Assembly: GCF_008642355.1 (NCBI RefSeq)
Contig: NZ_CP029193.1
Coordinates: forward strand, 7,340,001-7,404,000
Length of the DNA stretch: 64,000 nucleotides
Reading direction: 5' to 3'
Origin: Streptomyces venezuelae
GTDB taxonomy: Bacteria > Actinomycetota > Actinomycetes > Streptomycetales > Streptomycetaceae
Part shown: positions 29,435-37,500 of the stretch, piece after piece
Layout of the letters: the number at the start of each line of letters is the position of its first letter
Position numbering within the stretch: position 1 is the first letter of the stretch
Program-made: the position numbers and the translations under genes
Notes under the pieces: generated by a model
Databases searched by the model: none
Told to the model about the DNA's origin: nothing
The model's input: the letters and a program-made list of their open reading frames with translations, nothing else

Positions 29435-29644
29435 ATGGCCAAGGAACTCACCAGCACGACCACTGCCGTCGGTACTGCCGCCGCGGCACGCCACGAGCGC
29501 TTCGGCCGCCTCCCCGAGCGCATCCGCTTCGAGGACATGACCGAGGGGGCGTCGACCGGCCGGAGCGGTACGGAGCCCGGCGCCTACCACCCCGAGGGCT
29601 CGTGGAAGTACTACTCGTGCCTGGCGCTCGACCTGGGGTTTTGA
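29435..29644 (+). CDS. Small 69-residue protein of unknown function, possible peptide precursor
   Basis: Begins at ATG 29435 with GGAG six bases upstream and an AT-richer promoter-like stretch just before it. The product has a Thr/Ala-rich N-terminus, a central charged motif (FGRLPERIRFEDMTE), a Gly/Ser-rich hinge and an aromatic C-terminus (GSWKYYSCLALDLGF) with the protein's only cysteine. There is no signal peptide or membrane helix. The leader/hinge/core-like layout recalls a ribosomally made peptide precursor, but no modifying enzyme is adjacent. It converges on the HTH regulator gene, with stop codons 24 bases apart. I do not recognise the family. Confidence 0.55.
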   Translation: MAKELTSTTTAVGTAAAARHERFGRLPERIRFEDMTEGASTGRSGTEPGAYHPEGSWKYYSCLALDLGF

Positions 29645-29668
29645 CCGTCGCAGCGGAAGGAACGCCCC

Positions 29669-30577
29669 TCAGGCGGGCCACTCCCACTCCATCCCGTACA
29701 CCCCGGGCCTGCAGTGCGTGGGCAGCAGGTGGGTCGTGTGGAAGGCGTCGAGAGCGGTGCGGCGGCGATGGCGGGGCTCGGCGCCGATCTGCTCGCGCTG
29801 GTAGCTCCAGCAGCCGGCGGGCAGCGCCAGGGGATGGAAGCGCACGTGCAGCAGGTAGGCCCGCAGGGGCGTGGTGACGCGGCGCTCGTGCTGGTAGGAG
29901 ACGTCCGAAGCGGCCCGGAGCGTGTACGCGACCACCGCGGTCTCCGTCCTGGCCAGTTGCCGCCCCAGCGGAATGTCGGCCGCCACGCACCCGAGCTCCG
30001 GCAGGAAACGGCTGCGCGGCGGCGGCCCGTAGGGGACGGAGAGCTCGACCGTCCCCGCCTTCGGGGAGTCGAGGAAGTGCACGACGGTGAGGTGCTCGAC
30101 CGCGTCCCGGACGGCCTGCACCACGGTCGTGATCGACGTCTCGTGGATGGACCGGTGCTCGTCCAGGCACACCGTCTCCTGGACGGTCAGCGGCCGCAGT
30201 CCCTCGTTGAACTGCGGGAACGCGTCACCGAGAGCCTGTTCCACGTCCGAGTTCTCGCCGTAGACCGTGCGGGCGACGGTCGGGTCGACCGGTGGGGGAC
30301 CGCCGCGCGGCCGGTGCGGGCCCACCAGCGAGCGGAGCGTTCCGGCGGGCAGGTTGAGGAGCGGCTCCAACGCGTCGACGGCACGCAGGGACTGGGCGCG
30401 CTCCGGCTGGCTGCGTCCGCGCTGCCAGTGGCTCAGCGTGGCGAGGCTGACGGTGATCTGCTGGGCCCTGAGGTGGTCGCGTATGCGCTCCAGCGGCAGC
30501 CCGCGTTGTTGCAGGGCCCGGCGGAACACGGTCGCGAAGGTCGTATCGGGCCCTTCGGTGTGGGGGATGTTCGGCAT
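29669..30577 (-). CDS. Helix-turn-helix (XRE-like) regulator with an unrecognised C-terminal domain
   Basis: 302 residues. The N-terminal ~65 residues form an HTH domain (TFATVFRRALQQRG, then TVSLATLSHWQRGRSQPERAQSL) typical of XRE-like Streptomyces regulators. The remaining ~230 residues have no recognised enzymatic motif and include a motif-poor alpha/beta region with several Trp/Tyr near the end. It may be a ligand-binding or oligomerisation domain. The start at 30577 has only a weak upstream GAAAG. The gene faces the small protein gene at 29435 and is followed upstream by a strong hairpin that isolates it from the protease gene. Targets are unknown. Confidence 0.75.
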   Translation of the reverse strand: MPNIPHTEGPDTTFATVFRRALQQRGLPLERIRDHLRAQQITVSLATLSHWQRGRSQPERAQSLRAVDALEPLLNLPAGTLRSLVGPHRPRGGPPPVDPTVARTVYGENSDVEQALGDAFPQFNEGLRPLTVQETVCLDEHRSIHETSITTVVQAVRDAVEHLTVVHFLDSPKAGTVELSVPYGPPPRSRFLPELGCVAADIPLGRQLARTETAVVAYTLRAASDVSYQHERRVTTPLRAYLLHVRFHPLALPAGCWSYQREQIGAEPRHRRRTALDAFHTTHLLPTHCRPGVYGMEWEWPA

Positions 30578-30651
30578 GGCGTCTTTCGGGGGCGCGGGAG
30601 TCCCTCGCCCCGATGAGGGTGGCTCGACGGCGATTTCAAGCCACACAGGCG

Positions 30652-30691
30652 ACCAGGGGCCGCCCACCATAGCCGGTGGGCGGCCCCTGGT
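30652..30691. terminator. Perfect 17-bp hairpin, bidirectional-type terminator
   Basis: ACCAGGGGCCGCCCACC (30652-30668) is exactly complementary to 30675-30691 with a six-base loop (ATAGCC). It lies 18 bases beyond the protease stop codon on the minus strand and upstream of the HTH regulator. There is no T-run, as is usual for Streptomyces terminators. Confidence 0.8.
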
Positions 30692-30708
30692 CTTCCTTCG
30701 AAGGCCGG

Positions 30709-31926
30709 TCAGTTGGTGTTCAGAGTCAGCCCGTAGTACGAGAGGGCGTCGTCGAGTGGCTGGAAGTAGGACGAACCGCGCGAGTTCACACCCCCGGTGC
30801 ACCGCTGGCTCACCGGGCCGCCGGAGGTCATGCCCTGGGCCTGGTTGCCGGAGATGTACGCGCCGCCGCTGTCGCCGCCCTGGGTGCAGACGCTGGAGGT
30901 GGCGAGACCCCTGACGACCGTGTCGGGGCCGCCGTTCTGGTCGACGTAGGTGACGGAGACGTTGTACGAACCGACCGTGCCGCACGTCCACCCGGTGGTC
31001 GCGCCGGACTTGCAGAGCGCGGCACCGGACGCGGCGCGGCGGCTGCCGTTCACGGCGATGTTGCCGGCCTGGCCCCAGGTGCCGACCTGGGTCGTGATCG
31101 AGTGCCCGGAGTTGATGGCGGCGACGCCCATGTCGACGCTGTCGGTGCCGACCCCGAAGCGGGTGTGGGTGCCCTTGGCGAACGCGGTGCCGCCGTAGCG
31201 CAGGGTGGGCAGCCCCTCGACGCAGTGGCCCGCGGTGACGAGGTACTGCTTGCCGGACCGGTCGCGGGCGCCGTAGCCGACGGAACACCAGCCGGTGGTG
31301 TCGTTGATCGTCATCTTGCTGCCGGGGGCGATCGCGGCCTGCGGGGCGCTCTTCTCCTGACCCCGGACGATCTTGACGGCGGAGCCGTACGTCTTGGCCT
31401 TGGCGAGGAACGCCTTCGCGGCCGCCCCGCGGTCGTTGTTCACCTTGACGGTGACCTTGTCCGCTGCCAGGTCCACGGACCAGTCGACGACACCGGCGGG
31501 GGCGCGCCGGGTGGCGGCGGCGTCGAGCCCCGCCTTGATCTCGTCGAGCTCGTCCTCGCCGCGGGCCGGGACACGGGCGTCGAGGCCGGCCTTCTCGATG
31601 GCGGCGACATCGGCCTTGTCGTCGGCGTTGACGGTCAGCCTGCCGGACGCGTCGAAGAACGCCCCGTCCTCGGATATCCCGCTCTCCCTCAGCCCGGTGA
31701 GCCGGGCCTGCTGGGCGTCCTGCCGGTCGAGCCGATCGACGGCGGCTTTCTCGCTCACACCGAGCGACGCGGCGAGCGCCCGCACCATCTCGGGCTGGTA
31801 GCGCGCGGCGGGGGTGGTGTCCTTCACCGGGGCCTGAGCCTGCGCGGTGGCCTGGGTTCCCACAACCACTGACGCCGAGAGCAGAGCGGCCACGGCGGCG
31901 AATCTGTATCTACGAGATTGCGACAC
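30709..31926 (-). CDS. Secreted serine protease, streptogrisin / alpha-lytic family (S1), with pro-domain
   Basis: 405 residues. A signal peptide with arginines and a hydrophobic core covers residues 1-30 (cleavage near AQA). A pro-region follows to about residue 200, with the repeated alpha-lytic pro-fold that assists folding of the mature enzyme. The mature protease has His234 (TAGHCV), Asp265 (SVDMG) and Ser353 (GGDSGG), plus cysteines placed for the usual disulfides. It is predicted to be exported and self-processed. It is separated by hairpins on both sides, so it is a monocistronic unit. A long upstream region (31927-32150) contains an AT-rich 10-bp inverted repeat that is a good operator candidate. 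It has no obvious polyether role. Confidence 0.95.
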   Translation of the reverse strand: MSQSRRYRFAAVAALLSASVVVGTQATAQAQAPVKDTTPAARYQPEMVRALAASLGVSEKAAVDRLDRQDAQQARLTGLRESGISEDGAFFDASGRLTVNADDKADVAAIEKAGLDARVPARGEDELDEIKAGLDAAATRRAPAGVVDWSVDLAADKVTVKVNNDRGAAAKAFLAKAKTYGSAVKIVRGQEKSAPQAAIAPGSKMTINDTTGWCSVGYGARDRSGKQYLVTAGHCVEGLPTLRYGGTAFAKGTHTRFGVGTDSVDMGVAAINSGHSITTQVGTWGQAGNIAVNGSRRAASGAALCKSGATTGWTCGTVGSYNVSVTYVDQNGGPDTVVRGLATSSVCTQGGDSGGAYISGNQAQGMTSGGPVSQRCTGGVNSRGSSYFQPLDDALSYYGLTLNTN

Positions 31927-31945
31927 ACTGATTCCTTCCGGATGG

Positions 31946-31996
31946 CAGGCAGGAACTCTCCGTCATACGGGAAAAAGGGGGGTGGGTTCCTGCCTG
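31946..31996. repeat. 11-bp inverted repeat in protease 5' region
   Basis: CAGGCAGGAAC at 31946-31956 is the exact reverse complement of 31986-31996, with 29 bases between. It lies just upstream of the protease start and would fold in the leader RNA or serve as a protein site. A second, shorter GC-rich hairpin follows near 31999-32017. Confidence 0.5.
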
Positions 31997-32075
31997 TCGG
32001 CGAGCGTGGGGCTCGCCGCGGCATGAACTCTGGCCCAGTGCTCAGCTCTTCAACAAGGTCTGTGACGAGGGCAGC

Positions 32076-32106
32076 TTTTAACAGAACATCAAGGGATCTG
32101 TTAAAA
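32076..32106. promoter_or_regulatory. Candidate operator: 10-bp perfect inverted repeat, AT-rich
   Basis: TTTTAACAGA (32076-32085) and TCTGTTAAAA (32097-32106) are exact reverse complements separated by 11 bases, so the arm centres are about two helical turns apart. It is the most AT-rich short tract in this region and lies 150-180 bases upstream of the protease start, between it and the monCI terminator. This is typical of a dimeric repressor or activator site. The binding protein is unknown. Confidence 0.6.
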
Positions 32107-32151
32107 CGGCACGCTTCGGCGTGCGCTGTCAGGGGGCGGGGACGGAAAGGG

Positions 32152-32189
32152 CCGACGGCCCCCGTCCGCGGTCGGACAGGGGCCGTCGG
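32152..32189. terminator. Hairpin terminator after the polyether epoxidase operon
   Basis: A 16-bp stem (32152-32167 with 32174-32189) with one mismatch and a six-base loop. It begins 20 bases past the stop codon of monCI on the minus strand and so closes the monAVII-to-monCI transcript. Confidence 0.75.
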
Positions 32190-32208
32190 TGGCGGCGAGC
32201 CGGAGGCG

Positions 32209-33654
32209 TCAGGTGCGTACGGCCGCAGGTGTGATCTTGGCCGGATCCAGCTGCACGACGGCCAGCTCCTCCGGGTGCAGCGGGGGAGCCGTCAGCTCCG
32301 GCAGACGCTCGTCGGCGCGCATCGCGATGAGGAAGCGGTTGGAGCCCAGTTCGGTCTGCGGCGCGTTGAGGCTCATCACGTCCGTGACGATCTCGGATGC
32401 CTTGGGGGAGCGGATCGACGCGGCCGTGATGGCCTCCGCGAACCGCAGACGCTGCTCGGTGTCCACTCCGATGAGGCGCGGATCCGTCGCCGAGACGCGG
32501 CAGTTGACGTAGTCGATGTCCTTGGTCGCGGCCAGGATCCACGGGTCGTCGACCGCCGCGCCGATCGCCTTCTGGAGACGGAGGGCGGCCCCCGCGCCGA
32601 CCTGCGGCTCCTTCCGGAACTCGCGGTCGATCGTGTCGGCGCAGCGCGCGGCCGAGCTCATCCCGTGCCCGTAGATCGGGTTGAACGCGGTCAGTGAGTC
32701 GCCGATGACGAGCAGCCCGTCGGGCCACTCGGCGAGCCGCTCCGGATACAGGCGGCGGTTCGCGCCGGAACGGGAGCCGAAGACCGGCGTGAGCGGCTCC
32801 GCGTCGCGCAGGAGCTCGGCGAGGATCGGATGGCTCAGGTTCTCCGCGAAGGGCAGGAACTCGTCTTCGTTGGACGGCAGTTGCGCGCCCCGCGTGCAGG
32901 AGAGCGTCGCGAGCCAGCGCCCGCCCTCGATGGGGTAGACCACGCCGAAGCGTCCCGGTTCGCGGACGCGGTCGTCGGCGGCGATGTTGACGGCGGGGAA
33001 GTGGGTCGTCGCGCCGGGCGGGGCCTCGAAGAGACGGGTGGCGTAGGCGACGCCCGCGTCCACCACGTCTTCTTCGAGTGCGGGCACGCCCAGCGCCGAC
33101 AGCCACTGCTTCAGGCGGGAGCCGCGACCGGTGGCGTCGATCACCAGGTCGGCTTCGAGGGTCTCCCGCGTACCGCCGTCCACGTCACGCACGACGACAC
33201 CGGTGACCCGGCTCCCGTCGCCCGAGAGCTCGACCGCCTCGGTGCGCTGCCGGACGCGGATGCCGGCGGACGCCAGCGCCTCTTGACGTACTGTCAGGTC
33301 GAGCAGCGGTCGGCTGGCGACCAGCGCGAACTGGGTGGCCGGAAAGCGGTGCTGCCACCCCTGCCCGGTCAGGGTCACCAGGTCCTCGGGGAAGCCGAGA
33401 CGGCGCGCGCCGGCCGCGAGGAGGCGGTCGGTGGTGCCCGGCAGCATCTCCTCGATGAGGCGGGCGCCGTTGGACCACAGCAGGTGGGCGTGGCGGCCCT
33501 GCGGAACCCCCTTGCGATGCCGGGGCTCCTCGGGCAGGGCGTCACGTTCCACGACGGTGACGGCGTCGACGTGGCGGGCCAGGACATGGGCCGCGAGGGT
33601 GCCTGCCATGCTGGCGCCCAGCACGACGGCGTGTGCGGGTCGGGTGGTGGTCAC
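32209..33654 (-). CDS. monCI: FAD-dependent polyether epoxidase (MonCI/Lsd18-like)
   Basis: 481 residues. The N-terminal FAD-binding motif is VVLGASMAG (11-19). The segment RKGVPQGRHAHLLWSNGAR and the later GDSLTAFNPIYGHGMSSAA are characteristic of the flavin epoxidases of polyether pathways. Known family members epoxidise the E-double bonds of the linear polyene precursor; in monensin one enzyme makes all three epoxides. The GTG start overlaps the monBII stop (GTGA), so translation is coupled to the cyclase genes. It is the last gene of the operon and is followed by a hairpin. The family call is strong; the exact substrate is inferred from the surrounding PKS. Confidence 0.92.
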   Translation of the reverse strand: MTTTRPAHAVVLGASMAGTLAAHVLARHVDAVTVVERDALPEEPRHRKGVPQGRHAHLLWSNGARLIEEMLPGTTDRLLAAGARRLGFPEDLVTLTGQGWQHRFPATQFALVASRPLLDLTVRQEALASAGIRVRQRTEAVELSGDGSRVTGVVVRDVDGGTRETLEADLVIDATGRGSRLKQWLSALGVPALEEDVVDAGVAYATRLFEAPPGATTHFPAVNIAADDRVREPGRFGVVYPIEGGRWLATLSCTRGAQLPSNEDEFLPFAENLSHPILAELLRDAEPLTPVFGSRSGANRRLYPERLAEWPDGLLVIGDSLTAFNPIYGHGMSSAARCADTIDREFRKEPQVGAGAALRLQKAIGAAVDDPWILAATKDIDYVNCRVSATDPRLIGVDTEQRLRFAEAITAASIRSPKASEIVTDVMSLNAPQTELGSNRFLIAMRADERLPELTAPPLHPEELAVVQLDPAKITPAAVRT

Positions 33655-34064
33655 GCGCGGGTCCCTTCGGGGTGGGTGGCGTCGGCGGGCCCGTCCATGG
33701 TCACGTCGGTGACTCCCCAGAACGCCTGGACCCGGCGGCCCAGCCCGTTCTCGTCGAGTTCGACGATGCCGACGATGCGGAACGTCATCGGCCGCGGCCG
33801 CTGCACCGTGACGGTGGTCGGCGTCACCACGAAACGGTCGTCCATCGAGGTCATCGGCGGCTCGGGCACCTCGTGCGTACCGCAGGACACGGCCAGTTCG
33901 AGATGCCTGCGGAGGTCGTCCTTGCCCACCATCGGGGGCCGCCCCACCGGGTCCTCGAAGACGATGTCGTCCGTGAACAGGTCGAGGACGCCCTCGATGT
34001 CACCGGCGTTGATCCGCCGGGCGTAGTCGATGGCCATCTGCTTGCGCGCGGCCTCGTCGGGCAT
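33651..34064 (-). CDS. monBII: Polyether epoxide hydrolase/cyclase, SnoaL-like fold
   Basis: 137 residues, the size of a single SnoaL/NTF2-like domain. The motif AGDIEGVLDLFTDDIVFEDPVGRPP near 18-42 matches the cyclase family of MonB and the two halves of Lsd19. The acidic residues in FED and the later HLEL segment fall where Lsd19 has its catalytic Asp/Glu pair. It would catalyse regioselective opening of an enzyme-made epoxide to an ether ring. It is paired with monBI 54 bases upstream and overlaps monCI downstream. The sequence is clearly diverged from MonBI, consistent with non-identical roles. Confidence 0.92.
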   Translation of the reverse strand: MPDEAARKQMAIDYARRINAGDIEGVLDLFTDDIVFEDPVGRPPMVGKDDLRRHLELAVSCGTHEVPEPPMTSMDDRFVVTPTTVTVQRPRPMTFRIVGIVELDENGLGRRVQAFWGVTDVTMDGPADATHPEGTRA

Positions 34065-34118
34065 GGCACCTCCAGGAAGGGTGGGCAGACCTTGAGCAAG
34101 TCGTCGCGGTCCCGGGAC

Positions 34119-34553
34119 TCAGCCGAGGACCGTGAGGTCGGACGTGCCCCAGTACGACTTCAGGTGCCGGACGAGACCGGCCGCGTCCATGCGGATCACG
34201 AGCATCGCGGTGCGCCGGATGCGCGCCGCCTGCGGGGCGTCGGGTGCCTTGAGCCAGCCGCGCTCCGCGTACCGCGGGCCCAGCGGCAGGTAGTCCATGA
34301 CGGAGGTGATCTGGATCAGCGCGTGCGCGGCGTCCTGACCGGCCACGGGCTCGGCCGCCTCCTCGCGCAGGTGCGCGGAGAAGAGCGGTCCGTAGTGGGC
34401 GCGCAGCGCGTCGTGCCCGGTGAGGGGCGGCAGGCCGACCGGGTCCTCGACCACGGCGTCGGGCGCGTACAACTCGACGAGCGCGTCCAGATCCCCGGCG
34501 TTGATCCGCCGACTGTGCTCCAGGGCACGCTTCTTGCGGGCGAACTCGTTCAT
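34119..34553 (-). CDS. monBI: Polyether epoxide hydrolase/cyclase, SnoaL-like fold
   Basis: 144 residues, the same length as the MonBI I remember from the monensin pathway. The family motif AGDLDALVELYAPDAVVEDPV lies around 19-39, with Glu36-Asp37 and Glu64-Glu65 in the positions used for acid/base catalysis in Lsd19. The protein ends in HLKSYWGTSDLTVLG. It acts after epoxidation to build cyclic ethers. The ATG overlaps the monAVIII stop (ATGA), so the enzyme is translationally coupled to the last PKS protein. Compared with remembered MonBI there appear to be scattered substitutions, suggesting an orthologue in a different strain or a close relative pathway. Confidence 0.93.
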   Translation of the reverse strand: MNEFARKKRALEHSRRINAGDLDALVELYAPDAVVEDPVGLPPLTGHDALRAHYGPLFSAHLREEAAEPVAGQDAAHALIQITSVMDYLPLGPRYAERGWLKAPDAPQAARIRRTAMLVIRMDAAGLVRHLKSYWGTSDLTVLG

Positions 34554-37500
34554 CGCTGTCCCTCCACTGCCTGTCCGTTGCCCTGTCCGTCGCTCTGCCC
34601 GGTGCCGTCGCCCCTGCCCAGGTCCCGGTCGATGAACGCGAAGATCTCGTCGGCCGACGCGTCCTGGATCCGGGCCACCACGGTCGCCTCCTCGGCCACC
34701 TGTCCGGCCGTCTCCCGCGGCACGTCGAGCCGCGCCAGCGTGGCCCGCAGCCGCCCGGCGAGCTCGGCCCTCGCCGTGCCGTCCTTCGCCGAGACCGACA
34801 GGAGCGAGTTCTCCAGTCGCTCGAACTCGGCGAGGACATCGGCGAGCGGATCGACCGCGCGCGGCGCCAGCTCCTGCCGTAGTTGCGCGGCCAGTTCCGC
34901 CGGGTTCGGGTGGTCGAACACGAACGTGGCGGGCAGCTTCAGCCCCGTCGCGGTCGACAGCCTGTTGCGCAGCTCCACCGCCGTCAGCGAATCGAAGCCG
35001 AGCTCCCGCAGTCCCTGCGTCGCGTTGACGGGCGTCGTCGCGTCGTATCCCAGGACGGCCGCGATGTGCGTGCACACCAGGTCGAGCAGCGCCTCCTCGC
35101 GCTCCGCGTCGGACATCGCGCCGAGCGACCTGCGCAGCGCGGACGCACCCGCCGACCCGGCGGACCCGCCGCCGCTTCTGCTCCCGGCGCCGCGCACCAG
35201 GTCCTGGAGGAGCGCCGGCGCGGGGCGGCTCTCGGCCTGCCGGCGCATCCGGGTCAGGTCGAGGCGGACCGGCGCGTACAGCGGGAGCCCGCCGGCCCAG
35301 GCCGTGTCGAGCAGGGCGAGACCTTCGTCGGCGCCGAGCCCGACCACACCGGCGCGGGCGTGACGTGCCCGGTCGGCGTCGGTGAGCCGCCCCGACATGC
35401 CGCTCTCCAGGTCCCAGTAACCCCACGCCAAGGACGTCGCCGCGGCCCCGCGGTCCTGCCGGTGCCGGGCCAGCGCGTCCAGGAACGCGTTGGCGGCGGT
35501 GTAGCTGCCCTGCCCCGGGCCGCCGAGGAGCCCGGCGACCGACGAGTACAGGACGAACGCGGACAGGTCGGCGTCGCGCGTCAGCTCGTGCAGGTTCCAT
35601 GCCGCGTCGGCCTTGACCCGCATCACCTCCTCGACCTGTCCGGCCGTGAGGTTCTGCACCACCGCGTCGTTCACGGTGCCCGCGCAGTGGAAGACGGCCG
35701 TCAGCGGGTGCCCCGCGGGCACCGACTCCAGGAGGGCGACGGCCGCGTCCCGGTCGCCGGGGTCGCAGGCCGCGAACGTGATGTGCGCGCCGAGCGCGGC
35801 GAGGTCCGCGGCCAGTTCGAGCGCGCCCGGCGCGTCGGCGCCGCGCCTGCTCGACAGGAGCAGATGCCTGGCTCCGTGACGTTCCACCAGGTGACGGGCG
35901 GTCAGGGCGCCGAGGGCTCCGGTTCCGCCGGTGATGAGTACGGTGCCTTCCGGGTCGAAGGCGACGGGCAGGGTGTACACGGTCGTGCCCGCGGTGGGCG
36001 GCGCGGCCACGGCGGCGGGCGCCTGCCGGACGTCCCATGCCGTGACGTCGAGCGGTATGAGGGGGCCGCCGTCACGTACGTCGCCGTCCTCCGCCGATCC
36101 CGTGGGCGGCATCAGCTCCGCCAGCGCGGCCAGGATGTCCCGTACGCGGCCGGGCTCGGGCGGAGCGACGCCCCGGCCCTCGTCCGCGGCGTCCGCCCGA
36201 CGGATGACCAAGGCCCCGTCACGGTCGAGGGTGAAGTCTGCCGCACCGTCCACGATGTCCACGCCCAGGTGCGGCGCGAGCCGCGGCACCGCACGCCCCA
36301 CGGAGCCGGTCCCCTCCGCGACGAGAAGTGTGGCCGCGCCGCTCGGTGCGACGACATCCGCCAAGACGTGGTACGCCGCCACATAGGCGCCCAACGACCC
36401 GGCCGCCCGAGTCCAACTCCAGCCGCCCGGAACGGCTGTCAGCAGCGCCGCGTCGGTGACCGCCACCGGCCCCACCGCATCGAACAGCCCCATCACCCGG
36501 TCACCCACGCCCACCGGCCCGGCCGCGTCGCCGACCTCCGTCACGACACCGGCACCCACGACCCGGCCCGGCCCGAGCGGTTCCGGGTCCGGCGCGGCGG
36601 CCCGCAGCGCGACCCGCACCTCGTGCGGTTCCAGCGCCCGCCGGGCCTCCGGAGCATCCACCAGAGCGTCCCCGGAGAGGCGCCACGTGGTCGCCCCGAC
36701 CGGCGGCGCGAGCCGGGCCGAGGCGTCATCACGTACGAGCCGCGGCACGAAGGCCCGCCCGCCCCGCAGCGCCAACTCCGGTTCCCCGAGCGCCAGTACG
36801 CCCGGCAGCGCGGCCAGAGACTCCTCCGACTCGTCCACGTCCAGCAGCGTGAGACGCCCCGGGTTCTCGGCCTGCGCGCTGCGCACCAGACCCCACAGCG
36901 ACGCACCCGGCAGATCACCGACGGCCTCACCCGGCCGTGCCGCGACCGCACCCCGTGTGACGACGACGAGGCGGCTCGCCGCGAACGCGGGATCGTCGAC
37001 CCACTCCTTGAGCAGCGACAGAAGCGTCACGGTGGCGAGCCGCGCGTATGCGGCCGCGCCCTCGACATCATCGGCCCCGCGATGACCAGGCGTGGCGCAC
37101 ACGGCGAGCACCACGTCGGGCGCCTCGCCCCCGGCCGCCACACCCTCCCGCAGCGCGGCGAACGTCTCCCGCACGGGAGCACCGGACAGCGCGTCGGCGA
37201 GCGTGGCACCCAGCGGCACCCCGGCAGGCGCGACGACAGCGGGACGCACAACCCCGCCGCCCTCGACGTGCTCGTCGGCCCGCGCGGCAGCCTCCGCCCA
37301 CACCAGCCGGAACAGGGCGTCCCGGTCGGCCGTGCGCGCACCGGCGATCTGATGGGCGGCGACCGGCCGCACCGTGAGCGACTCCAGCGTCAGGACCGGC
37401 GCCCCACCGTCGTCCACGGCCGTCAGGGCCAGCTGGTCCGGCGCGGTGCGTGCGATACGTACGCGCAGACTGTCCGTGCCCGGCGCGTGCACCCGCAACC

